From Arcobacter siniprincipis (GTDB taxonomy: Bacteria; Campylobacterota; Campylobacteria; Campylobacterales; Arcobacteraceae): a DNA stretch of 64,000 nucleotides. Made by a program: the position numbers and the translations under genes. The notes below the pieces were generated by a model that saw only the letters and a list, made by a program, of their open reading frames with translations, had not been told where the DNA came from and ran no database searches. Position 1 is the stretch's first letter. Each line of letters starts with the position of its first letter. The DNA is taken from contig NZ_CP182343.1 in NCBI RefSeq assembly GCF_048571125.1, forward strand, positions 2,790,001-2,854,000, in the 5' to 3' direction. This document shows positions 16,682-24,110 of this stretch, in pieces.

Positions 16682-17359
16682 TTGGAGACAAATATAGATG
16701 AACAACTTTTATTAAGTGCTAGAGTTGATATAAATAGTCAAATACCTATTACAACTCAAATACTTAGAATTGCTGTATATGATGAATATAAAGCTTATGA
16801 AACATACACAAAAATAATCGAAAAATTTGGTTTAGTGCAACCATTTGTAAATATCAAAGAAGCAGAAGCAATACATTATGGTGCCTTGATTAAACTAATG
16901 GAAAAATATGCAGTTGAAGTGCCTATTAATGATTGGTACGAAAAGATTGAAATCCCAAATACTATTATTGAGTGTTGTGAGATGGGAGTTGCAGCAGAGA
17001 TTAATAATATAGCAATGTACAATAATCTATTAAGTCATGTAACTCAAGATGATATAAAAAATGTACTTTATCAATTACAAGCAGCATCTTTTAATAATCA
17101 TTTACCAGCTTTTAGAAATGCTGTACTTATGCATTATACAAGCAATACAAATGCAAATGTAAATCAAGAAAATATGATGGAAAAACTTGGCGAATATCAA
17201 GTTTTACTTGATGATATTATGTCAGGAAATATTGATGAAAGTTCGATTACAAAAATATTTTCAAAACTTAATTTATCTATGACAAGTGGTGCTATTTTTG
17301 GTGGTGCAATCATTGCACTTATGAATAATTATATTTCAAAAAATCAAAATGAGGAGTAG
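16682..17359 (+). CDS. Ferritin-like diiron protein with C-terminal membrane anchor
   Basis: The TTG start at 16682 directly follows the previous stop and has a strong AAAGGAGG site 8 bases upstream. The 225-residue protein shows a four-helix ferritin-like pattern: DEYKAYETY (Glu35, Glu40), EAEAIH (Glu62, His65), AAEINNIAMY (Glu105) and SFNNHLPAF (His140), similar to DUF2202-type ferritin-like proteins. A Gly/Ala-rich hydrophobic segment (about 199-218) could anchor it in a membrane. It probably binds or oxidises iron at the organelle or cell membrane. Ferroxidase activity is inferred, not shown. Confidence 0.7.
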   Translation: METNIDEQLLLSARVDINSQIPITTQILRIAVYDEYKAYETYTKIIEKFGLVQPFVNIKEAEAIHYGALIKLMEKYAVEVPINDWYEKIEIPNTIIECCEMGVAAEINNIAMYNNLLSHVTQDDIKNVLYQLQAASFNNHLPAFRNAVLMHYTSNTNANVNQENMMEKLGEYQVLLDDIMSGNIDESSITKIFSKLNLSMTSGAIFGGAIIALMNNYISKNQNEE

Positions 17360-17362
17360 AAA

Positions 17363-17593
17363 ATGCCATTACCATTCTTAATCGGGGTAGCCGTAGGAGC
17401 AGGTGCTGTACTTGCTTATAACAAATCAGATAAAGTAAAAACTAAAACAGATGAAATAGTTGGTAAATCAAAAGAATTTGCAAATGAAACAATAAGTAAA
17501 ACTAAAAAAAATGTTAGTGACTTAAAAGATAACTTATGCAAAAAAAAAGAGACAAAAGAAGTTAAAGAAGAAATAGACAAGGAAGAAAAATGA
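17363..17593 (+). CDS. Small YtxH-like protein: N-terminal membrane helix and charged tail
   Basis: The 76-residue protein begins with a glycine-rich hydrophobic helix (PFLIGVAVGAGAVLAY, residues 4-19). A highly charged Lys/Glu-rich amphipathic tail follows. This is the layout of YtxH-type proteins. It lies 3 bases after the ferritin-like gene and overlaps the next start by 4 bases (ATGA). It may coat or shape the granule membrane; this is inference from context. Confidence 0.6.
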   Translation: MPLPFLIGVAVGAGAVLAYNKSDKVKTKTDEIVGKSKEFANETISKTKKNVSDLKDNLCKKKETKEVKEEIDKEEK

Positions 17594-17952
17594 AAGAGAT
17601 CGTTATAAATACTGGAGCTCAAAGAAATGTCCTAGGACATGTAATTAGTGGAGCTATTGCATCTGCTGTAATTAGCGGAGCTATCAATTATAAAAAAGTA
17701 AAATCAAATGAATTAGAAAAAAAAGCTGCAATTAAAGATACTATTAAAAAGACTTCACAAGGAGCAATTGCAACTGGTGCTGCTATTGCTACTGCTAATT
17801 ATTTAGGTGAAAAAGGTGGATTATTGAAAGCTGTTACTGCTCTTTCTGTTGGAGCTATGGGAATCTATGCCCTAGAAGTTATTGAAGAACAACTTGATAA
17901 AAAATATCTAACAAACGAAAACTGTCTTTTGGAAGAGGAAATCAATGAATAA
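17590..17952 (+). CDS. MamC/Mms13-like membrane protein
   Basis: The 120-residue protein has a glycine/alanine-rich hydrophobic segment (about 15-33), a charged loop with AAIKDTIKKTSQG (46-58), and further small-residue-rich hydrophobic segments (59-71 and 79-95) before an acidic tail (LEVIEEQLDKK). The order and spacing, including an AAI-DT-K-T-GA loop and a terminal EKEL/EEQL helix, resemble magnetosome protein MamC (Mms13), which contacts magnetite through its loop. It overlaps the preceding gene by 4 bases and the next by 8. Homology is judged by eye; another glycine-zipper protein is the alternative. Confidence 0.65.
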   Translation: MKEIVINTGAQRNVLGHVISGAIASAVISGAINYKKVKSNELEKKAAIKDTIKKTSQGAIATGAAIATANYLGEKGGLLKAVTALSVGAMGIYALEVIEEQLDKKYLTNENCLLEEEINE

Positions 17953-18286
17953 TCAATACGATATAAATATAGAAAGTAGCAGACCAAGTGATATAAAAAC
18001 AACTGCTAACATAAATCAAAATCCATATATAAATCAAAATGCAAATCTTATGAATAATCCACAACAACAGAATATTGAACAATCACAAAACGGATTTAAT
18101 ACAGGAGATTTTGTAAAAGGAGCATTAATTGGTGCAGCAGTTACATACCTACTTACAAATAAAAATGCCCAAGAAAAAGCTATGCAAGTCTTTGGAAAAG
18201 GGAGTGAACTTTTTCAAGCAGGAGTTGAAGAGTTAAAAGAAAAATATGAAGACATGAAAGCTCAAATGCAAGCGAATAATGAATAA
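17945..18286 (+). CDS. YtxH-like protein with Asn/Gln-rich N-terminus
   Basis: The 113-residue protein has a polar N-terminus rich in Asn and Gln (about 1-55), a hydrophobic glycine-containing helix (FVKGALIGAAVTYLLTN, about 57-73) and a charged amphipathic tail ending in a Glu/Lys/Met-rich coil. It overlaps its neighbours by 8 bases on each side, so the operon is tightly coupled. The Asn/Gln-rich region could mediate self-association; the role is unknown. Confidence 0.6.
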   Translation: MNNQYDINIESSRPSDIKTTANINQNPYINQNANLMNNPQQQNIEQSQNGFNTGDFVKGALIGAAVTYLLTNKNAQEKAMQVFGKGSELFQAGVEELKEKYEDMKAQMQANNE

Positions 18287-20387
18287 ACCTATGAATAAAT
18301 TTATTAAAGTACACCAAACCTCTTCAAGACTTAGATATAAATATTTCTTGTTAAAAGAAAAATTTTTAGATGAAGATATCTTAAAAAATTATCTTAAAAA
18401 AATTAATCATGTTGAAACTGTACGAATAAATAAAAAAGCTCTTTCTATTATTTTTGAAATAAGTAAAGACATTACAAATGAAATTGAAGCTATTTTAAGA
18501 GAATTAACACTTGATGAACTCTTAAGTAATTGCCAAAATGAAGCTGTTTGTGTATCTTGCGTAAGTGATAAAGAACCCTCAATTAAAGGTATGGTAAGAG
18601 CTTCAAGTGCACTTATTTCTGAAAGATTTATTAGCAATGATTTATTAAAAGCTGGAGTAACTACAAGTGCATCTATTCCACTTTTAATTGATGGTTCAAA
18701 AGAGCTTTTAGAAGAAGGTTTAACTTCAAAGGTTTTAGAAAGTGCAGCTGTTGCCATCTCAATTTATAGAAAAGATTATCTTGCTGCAAACTCTACAAAT
18801 ATGATGTTAGAACTTGGTGAATATATTGAAGAGACGACTGTTCATAAAAGTGATGATTTATTAAAAGAGTTAGCAAAACCAAATGTAGAAGAAGCTTGGG
18901 TTGAAAAAATAGTTGATAACAAGGTTACTGAAGTTTTAATAAAAAGTAATGAAGTGAAAGTTGGAGATATCGTAGTTGTTGGTATTGGAAATACAATACC
19001 AGTTGATGGACACATTTTAGAAGGAACAGGTAGTGTAAATCAAGTATCTATGACAGGAGAAGCTGAACCAATCGTAAGATATAGAGGGGATAGAGTTATC
19101 TCTGGAACTATTGTTGAAGAGGGAAGATTTAGAATCTGGGCTGAACATGTAGGTTCAGATACAGCAACTCAAAGAATTAAACACTATATTGAAAATTCAC
19201 TAAATGAAAAATCATCAGTTCAATTAAAAGCAAATAAACTAGCAAATAAACTAGTTCCTGTAACACTTGGGCTTGCTGGAGTTTCTTATATTTTTGCAAG
19301 GGATTTTGAAAGAGTAGCTTCTATTTTACAAGCAGATTACTCTTGTGCTTTAAAACTAGCAACTCCAGTTGCTTTTAAATCAACTATTTCAAAAGCTGGA
19401 CATAATGGAATTATGATAAAAGGTGCAAAATCTATTGAAGCACTTAGTAATGCAGATACTTTTGTATTTGACAAAACTGGTACTTTAACTTGCGGAGAAT
19501 TAGAAGTAATCTCTGTAGAATCCTATAGTGATGATTGGACAGAAGAGGAAGTTTTAAATTTAACAGCTTCAACTGAAGAACACTATTTCCATCCAGTAGC
19601 AGAAGCTGTTGTAAAAGCAGCAAAAGAGAGAGGTTTTGTTCATATGCACCATGAAGAAGTTGAATTTATTGTTGCACATGGGGTAAAAACAGAAGTAAAA
19701 GGAAAAGCTGTAGTAATTGGAAGTAGACACTTTGTGGAAGATGATGAAAAAATAGATTTCAAAGAACATAAAGATAAGATAAACAATTCACTAAAAGATG
19801 GGAAGACATTACTATATATAGGATACGATGGAAAGCTTTTAGGAACTATTGGACTTTCTGATGAATTGAGAGAAAATACAAAAGAATCTATTAGTAAACT
19901 AAAAAAACTAGGTGTAAAAAATATCATAATGCTAACGGGTGATACAAAAGAAAAAGCAAAATTAATTGCAGATGAAATTGGAATAGAAGAAGTAAGAGCA
20001 GAACTACTTCCTCAAGATAAAGCAAAAATTGTAAAAGAACTTATGGCTGAAGGCAAAAAAGTTGCTTTCATTGGTGATGGAATAAACGATGCACCTGCAT
20101 TAATATCTGCCCATGTTGGAATATCTATGAGTAGAGGTGCAGATATTGCAAAAGCAACGGCTGATATTAGTCTATTAAAAGATGATATTGCTGCAGTTGT
20201 TGAAGCAAAAGAATATGCTAATAAAACAATGAATCTGATTAATAACAATTTCAATGCAACTGTTGGAATCAACTCTTGCATACTAGCAGGTGCTACATTT
20301 GGTCTATTTTCTCCAATTGTGACAGCTGTTTTACATAATGGTACAACCATTGGATTATTGCTTAATTCAATAAGGGGTGTAAAATAG
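18279..20387 (+). CDS. P1B-type metal ATPase (P1B-6-like), candidate ferrosome ATPase
   Basis: The 702-residue P-type ATPase has an N-terminal HMA-like domain without CxxC that starts with HQTSSRLRY (12-20), an actuator TGE at 259-261, phosphorylation site DKTGTLT (Asp398), P1B HP dipeptide (438-439) and a GDGINDAPAL hinge. The membrane metal motif reads SCALKLATP (355-363), with SCA instead of the CPC of copper pumps. As I recall, this is a trait of the P1B-6 group that contains FezB of ferrosome operons. A CVSC pair sits at 91-94. It probably moves iron into a membrane-bounded compartment. Last gene of the six-gene operon. Confidence 0.8.
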   Translation: MNKPMNKFIKVHQTSSRLRYKYFLLKEKFLDEDILKNYLKKINHVETVRINKKALSIIFEISKDITNEIEAILRELTLDELLSNCQNEAVCVSCVSDKEPSIKGMVRASSALISERFISNDLLKAGVTTSASIPLLIDGSKELLEEGLTSKVLESAAVAISIYRKDYLAANSTNMMLELGEYIEETTVHKSDDLLKELAKPNVEEAWVEKIVDNKVTEVLIKSNEVKVGDIVVVGIGNTIPVDGHILEGTGSVNQVSMTGEAEPIVRYRGDRVISGTIVEEGRFRIWAEHVGSDTATQRIKHYIENSLNEKSSVQLKANKLANKLVPVTLGLAGVSYIFARDFERVASILQADYSCALKLATPVAFKSTISKAGHNGIMIKGAKSIEALSNADTFVFDKTGTLTCGELEVISVESYSDDWTEEEVLNLTASTEEHYFHPVAEAVVKAAKERGFVHMHHEEVEFIVAHGVKTEVKGKAVVIGSRHFVEDDEKIDFKEHKDKINNSLKDGKTLLYIGYDGKLLGTIGLSDELRENTKESISKLKKLGVKNIIMLTGDTKEKAKLIADEIGIEEVRAELLPQDKAKIVKELMAEGKKVAFIGDGINDAPALISAHVGISMSRGADIAKATADISLLKDDIAAVVEAKEYANKTMNLINNNFNATVGINSCILAGATFGLFSPIVTAVLHNGTTIGLLLNSIRGVK

Positions 20388-20439
20388 TAGTATATTGATA
20401 ATAGTTATTAGTTTTATTTAAGTTTTTTTAGATAAAATA

Positions 20440-20456
20440 TTGATAATTATTATCAA
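20440..20456. promoter_or_regulatory. Perfect Fur-box palindrome
   Basis: TTGATAAT-T-ATTATCAA is an exact inverted repeat around one T, the canonical Fur arrangement. It lies 10 bases before the 39-aa gene and next to its ribosome-binding site, so the two small genes following the ATPase have their own iron-controlled promoter. Confidence 0.8.
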
Positions 20457-20466
20457 AAGGATTAAT

Positions 20467-20586
20467 ATGCCATTTTTACTACCACTTGCAACAGCTTTAA
20501 CAGCAATTTTAACGGTAAAAACTGTAAATAAAACTGCAAAAGTTCTAGATAAAAGGAAAAAAAGAAATGAAAGAAATGCCAATTGA
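20467..20586 (+). CDS. 39-aa membrane peptide of the iron island
   Basis: ATG at 20467 follows AAAGGA with good spacing. The peptide is hydrophobic over residues 2-17 (PFLLPLATALTAILTV) and ends in a Lys/Arg-rich tail. It overlaps the next start by 20 bases. No family recognised; the design matches the other small anchor-plus-basic-tail proteins of the island. Confidence 0.5.
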   Translation: MPFLLPLATALTAILTVKTVNKTAKVLDKRKKRNERNAN

Positions 20587-20794
20587 TTTAGAGATTCAAA
20601 AAGAAGCTGCAAAGATTGGAATGACAGCAACTTTAGGAGCAACAGTAGTAACTTCTATGTTTATGAAAAATAAAGTTGCAAAAAAAGTTCATGTAGTAGC
20701 TGGCGTTGCTTTTTGCGGATTTGCATTGTGGCATCACATGCTATATCAACCAAAAAATAAAATTAAAAAATCTAATACACTAAAAGAAAGCTAA
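20567..20794 (+). CDS. 75-aa protein with two hydrophobic segments
   Basis: The protein has two hydrophobic stretches (about 17-33 and 42-58), the second being VVAGVAFCGFALWHHMLY with a His pair that could bind heme or metal. A basic tail follows. Directly behind a Fur-box promoter and overlapping a 39-aa gene, so it is part of the iron regulon. Function unknown. An internal ATG at 20576 is an alternative start. Confidence 0.55.
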   Translation: MKEMPIDLEIQKEAAKIGMTATLGATVVTSMFMKNKVAKKVHVVAGVAFCGFALWHHMLYQPKNKIKKSNTLKES

Positions 20795-20816
20795 GGGCAT
20801 TAGTACCCCCTTAACT
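20792..20816. terminator. Hairpin terminator between the iron island and the flavodoxin operon
   Basis: TAAGGG (20792-20797) and CCCTTA (20808-20813) pair around a 10-base loop and are followed by ACTTTTC. It lies between convergent units and could serve the plus-strand transcript. Confidence 0.5.
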
Positions 20817-20820
20817 TTTC

Positions 20821-20925
20821 TTATTTCTTTGTTTTAAAAATTTTCTTATTTGTTAAACCAACCTCTTCTTTTAAAATTTGTATTTTTTTCAATAACTTTT
20901 CTATATTTACTTTTTTATTATTCAT
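20821..20925 (-). CDS. 34-aa basic peptide behind flavodoxin
   Basis: ATG at 20925 is preceded by AGGAG, and the flavodoxin stop codon overlaps this site, suggesting coupled translation. The peptide is Lys-rich and probably a single amphipathic helix (KVNIEKLLKKIQILKEEVG). No family recognised. Confidence 0.4.
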   Translation of the reverse strand: MNNKKVNIEKLLKKIQILKEEVGLTNKKIFKTKK

Positions 20926-20933
20926 CTTAACTC

Positions 20934-21434
20934 CTAAATAAAATCATCTTTTATGTAAGATACCCATTTTGAAACTCTTTGATTAGTCAAATCATCTTGT
21001 GTATCTTCATCCAAAGCCAAACCTACAAATTTATTATCAACAAAAGCTTTTGAGTCATCAAACTCATAGGATTCATCTCTTTCCCATTCCCCTACCACAT
21101 TTGCACCCATACTTTTTAGTTGTTCATAAACAATACCCATAGCATCTAAATATGTATCTGGATATCCATCTTGATCTCCTAATCCAAACAAAGCTACTTT
21201 TTTTGATGAAAAATCTACTTCTTTTAATTGTTCAAAATTATCATCCCAGTCATCTTGTAAATCACCATCACCCCAAGTTGATATTCCAAATATTACATTT
21301 TCATACTCATTAATTTTTGATAGACTTACATCTGCAATATCATGAATTGAATCTATTGATAATTCTTTTCCTATTAATTCTGCTATATTTGAAGTATTTC
21401 CCGTACTACTTGCATAAAATATTGCTGTTTTCAC
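20934..21434 (-). CDS. fldA: Flavodoxin
   Basis: Long-type bacterial flavodoxin of about 166 residues. The FMN-phosphate loop is SSTGNTSNIAELI near the N-terminus, and isoalloxazine-binding loops are visible as STWGDGDLQDDWDD and FGLGDQDGYPDTYLDAMG. The GTG at 21434 is chosen as start because AGGAG lies just upstream. Flavodoxin replaces ferredoxin when iron is scarce, and two Fur-like boxes lie upstream of the preceding gene, fitting iron-starvation induction. In Campylobacterota it also serves pyruvate:acceptor oxidoreductases. Confidence 0.9.
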   Translation of the reverse strand: MKTAIFYASSTGNTSNIAELIGKELSIDSIHDIADVSLSKINEYENVIFGISTWGDGDLQDDWDDNFEQLKEVDFSSKKVALFGLGDQDGYPDTYLDAMGIVYEQLKSMGANVVGEWERDESYEFDDSKAFVDNKFVGLALDEDTQDDLTNQRVSKWVSYIKDDFI

Positions 21435-21849
21435 TACAACTCCTTTTTTTAATAATGTCATTTAATGAATAAGGTATCAATTTCACCATATATTCACTAC
21501 AAGATTCTTCAAGTAATGGTATTTTTACTTGAATATGTTTATTGAAATTTCTATTTTTTGGATATACAAAATATACATATTTATATTCGCTGTTAAGTAC
21601 TATATCGCAAGCAATTTTCACTTCATTTTTTATTGATAAATTTTCTTTATTCATATTTGTGCATAAAGGAATAACTTTTATGGATGGATGGTTTGATAAA
21701 ACGATATCAATACAATCTTCATACTTTTCCACAAATCTATTTTTTGTATTTCTTGCTATTTTTTTATATACATAATTAAAAAAATTTTCATTTGTATTTT
21801 TATTATCATGTATTGAATTTATTAAATTAGTACATTCATTAAAACTCAT
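21406..21849 (-). CDS. Unrecognised protein, first gene of the flavodoxin operon
   Basis: The 147-residue protein is soluble with no signal peptide and has four scattered cysteines. AAAGGA lies just before its ATG. Its 3' end overlaps the flavodoxin start by 29 bases, so the two are coupled. Fur-box palindromes precede it, placing it in the iron-starvation response. I recognise no domain. Confidence 0.55.
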   Translation of the reverse strand: MSFNECTNLINSIHDNKNTNENFFNYVYKKIARNTKNRFVEKYEDCIDIVLSNHPSIKVIPLCTNMNKENLSIKNEVKIACDIVLNSEYKYVYFVYPKNRNFNKHIQVKIPLLEESCSEYMVKLIPYSLNDIIKKRSCSENSNILCK

Positions 21850-21863
21850 TTTTATCCTTTATA

Positions 21864-21933
21864 TTGATAATCAATATCAAGTATTATAAATAAAAGAAAC
21901 TTAATTTTTTCTTATTATGATAATTATTATCAA
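21864..21933. promoter_or_regulatory. Two Fur-box-like palindromes before the flavodoxin operon
   Basis: TTGATA-ATCAA-TATCAA (21864-21880) is an imperfect Fur-like repeat, and TGATAAT-T-ATTATCA (21918-21932) is a perfect 7-1-7 Fur box. The second sits between the divergent flavodoxin operon and sucC, so sucC transcription might also be touched, though its start is 120 bases away. Confidence 0.75.
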
Positions 21934-22052
21934 AATAAACATTTTATTATACTTTTTTTGTGTATAGCAATTAAGCAAATTTCTATTTCAATTTAGATAT
22001 AAATAGGCAATTAAATTAATAAAAATTACTATGATTAAAATTCGGAGAAATT

Positions 22053-23225
22053 ATGAATTTACATGAGTATCAAGCAAAAAACTTATATAGAAAATACGAC
22101 ATTCCTACTACAAAAGGCAAACTTTTAACTCACCCTTCTCAACTAGATGATATCTTAAGAAGTGTTGGAAAAAACAAATGGGTAATCAAAGCTCAAGTTC
22201 ATGCAGGTGGAAGAGGTAAAGTGGGTGGAGTTGTTTTAGTTAATTCTAAAAAAGAAGCCAATGAAGAAGTAAGAAGATTATTGGGAAGTACTCTAATAAC
22301 GCACCAAACAAGTGCACAAGGACAACCTGTAAATTCTATTTACATAGAAGAACCTTGTGATATAAAAGATGAAATATACCTAGCCTTTATTGTTGATAGA
22401 ACATCTCAGAGAATTATGATAATTACTTCTAGTGAAGGTGGTATGGATATTGAAGAAGTGGCGGAGCGATTTCCTGAAAAAATCCTAAGAAATCCAATAA
22501 ATCCGATTGTTGGAATCATGCCAGCTCAATGTAGACAAATCTGTGAAGACTTAGGTTTTGACAAAGACCTTAGTGCTCAAATGATAGATTTAATGAAAAA
22601 TATATATAAAATGTTTGTACAAAAAGATTTATCACTAGTAGAGATAAATCCTTTAGTTGTAACAAAAAATAATAAACTTATCTGTTTAGATGGAAAAGTT
22701 GTAGTTGATAATTCAGCACTTTATAGACAACCAAAAATGAATGAGATAAGAGATGATTCACAAGAAGATGAAAGAGAACTAAAAGCTGAAAAATTAGATT
22801 TAAATTATGTAAGTTTAGATGGAAATATTGCTTGTATGGTAAATGGTGCAGGTTTAGCAATGGCAACTATGGATTTAATAAAAACTCATGGGGGAGAACC
22901 AGCAAACTTCCTTGATGTAGGGGGAAGTGTAAATGAAAAAAGAGTTATTGAAGCTTTTGAAATTATTCTTTCTGATACAAAAGTAAATGGTATTTTAGTA
23001 AATATTTTTGGTGGAATTGTAAGATGTGATATTATTGCTGCTGGTATTATTGGAGCTGCCCAAAAGATGAATATAAATATTCCAATTGTAGTAAGACTTG
23101 AAGGAACAAATGCAAAAGAGGGACTTGAGTTGATAAAAAATTCAACTGTAACAGTTTATGAAGAGGCTGATTTAGATAAGGCCGCTTTAAAAATCATTGA
23201 GCTTTCAAATAAAGGAGTTAAATAA
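22053..23225 (+). CDS. sucC: Succinyl-CoA synthetase beta subunit
   Basis: The 390-residue protein is of normal SucC length. It begins MNLHEYQAKNLYRKY, has the ATP-grasp region with QVHAGGRGKVGGVV, and carries GGIVRCDIIAAGIIGAA near the C-terminus. With SucD it interconverts succinyl-CoA and succinate with substrate-level phosphorylation in the TCA cycle. The stop overlaps the sucD start by one base. Confidence 0.96.
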   Translation: MNLHEYQAKNLYRKYDIPTTKGKLLTHPSQLDDILRSVGKNKWVIKAQVHAGGRGKVGGVVLVNSKKEANEEVRRLLGSTLITHQTSAQGQPVNSIYIEEPCDIKDEIYLAFIVDRTSQRIMIITSSEGGMDIEEVAERFPEKILRNPINPIVGIMPAQCRQICEDLGFDKDLSAQMIDLMKNIYKMFVQKDLSLVEINPLVVTKNNKLICLDGKVVVDNSALYRQPKMNEIRDDSQEDERELKAEKLDLNYVSLDGNIACMVNGAGLAMATMDLIKTHGGEPANFLDVGGSVNEKRVIEAFEIILSDTKVNGILVNIFGGIVRCDIIAAGIIGAAQKMNINIPIVVRLEGTNAKEGLELIKNSTVTVYEEADLDKAALKIIELSNKGVK

Positions 23226-24097
23226 TGGCTATTTTAATTGATAAAAATACAAAAGTATTAGTTCAAGGTTTAACAGGAGCACAAGCTAGTTTTCATACTC
23301 AAAGAGCCATAGCATATGGTACAAATGTAGTTTCAGGAGTAGTTCCAGGTAAAAGAGGTCAAAGACATTTTGACTTACCTATTTACAACACAGTTGAATG
23401 TGCTAAAAGATTAACAGGAGCAAATGCTTCAATTATATATGTTCCAGCACCTTTTTGTAAAGATGCTATTATAGAAGCAAGTGAAAATGGAATAGAGACT
23501 ATTGTTTGTATCACAGAAGGAATCCCTACAATTGATATGCTAGATATAAAAGCAGTAGTTGATTTAAATGGTTCAAGACTTATAGGTCCAAATTGTCCAG
23601 GAATAATAACTCCCAATCAATGTAAAATGGGAATCATGCCAGAAAATATCCACATGGCTGGAAGTGTTGGAATTGTTTCTCGTTCTGGAACACTAACCTA
23701 TGAAGCTGTAAATCAATCAACCCTAGCAGGATTTGGACAAAGTACTTGTGTAGGTATTGGTGGAGATCCCGTTCCAGGAAGTGATTTTATAGATATTTTA
23801 AAAATGTTCGAAGAAGACCCTGATACAAAAGCAATCGTAATGATTGGAGAAATTGGTGGAGCAAAAGAAGAAGCTGCTGCTGAATACATCAAATATAATA
23901 TTACTAAACCTGTTGTTTCTTATATCGCAGGAGTAACAGCTCCAAAAGGCAAAAGAATGGGACATGCAGGTGCAATTATTGATGGAGGAAAAGGAACAGC
24001 TGAAGAGAAATACTTAGCCCTAGAGAGAGCAGGAGTAACAACAGTTAGAACAATTACTGCCATTGGTGCTGCTTTAAAAGAAGTTCATCCTAAATAA
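23225..24097 (+). CDS. sucD: Succinyl-CoA synthetase alpha subunit
   Basis: The 290-residue protein has an N-terminal CoA-binding Rossmann domain (LVQGLTGAQASFHTQ) and GPNCPGIITP. The phospho-histidine region GKRMGHAGAIIDGGKGTAEEK contains the His that is phosphorylated during catalysis. It pairs with sucC directly upstream. Confidence 0.96.
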   Translation: MAILIDKNTKVLVQGLTGAQASFHTQRAIAYGTNVVSGVVPGKRGQRHFDLPIYNTVECAKRLTGANASIIYVPAPFCKDAIIEASENGIETIVCITEGIPTIDMLDIKAVVDLNGSRLIGPNCPGIITPNQCKMGIMPENIHMAGSVGIVSRSGTLTYEAVNQSTLAGFGQSTCVGIGGDPVPGSDFIDILKMFEEDPDTKAIVMIGEIGGAKEEAAAEYIKYNITKPVVSYIAGVTAPKGKRMGHAGAIIDGGKGTAEEKYLALERAGVTTVRTITAIGAALKEVHPK

Positions 24098-24110
24098 TAG
24101 TGAGTATTAA

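Noticed and set aside
18407..20350. Minus-strand open frames inside the P-type ATPase gene
   Set aside because: They are shadows of the ATPase coding sequence with no start signals or recognisable domains.
14900..22000. Magnetosome island
   Set aside because: Only one MamC-like gene is seen; no mamA, mamB, mamK, mamE or other magnetosome genes. The ferrosome-like reading fits the ATPase and Fur context better.
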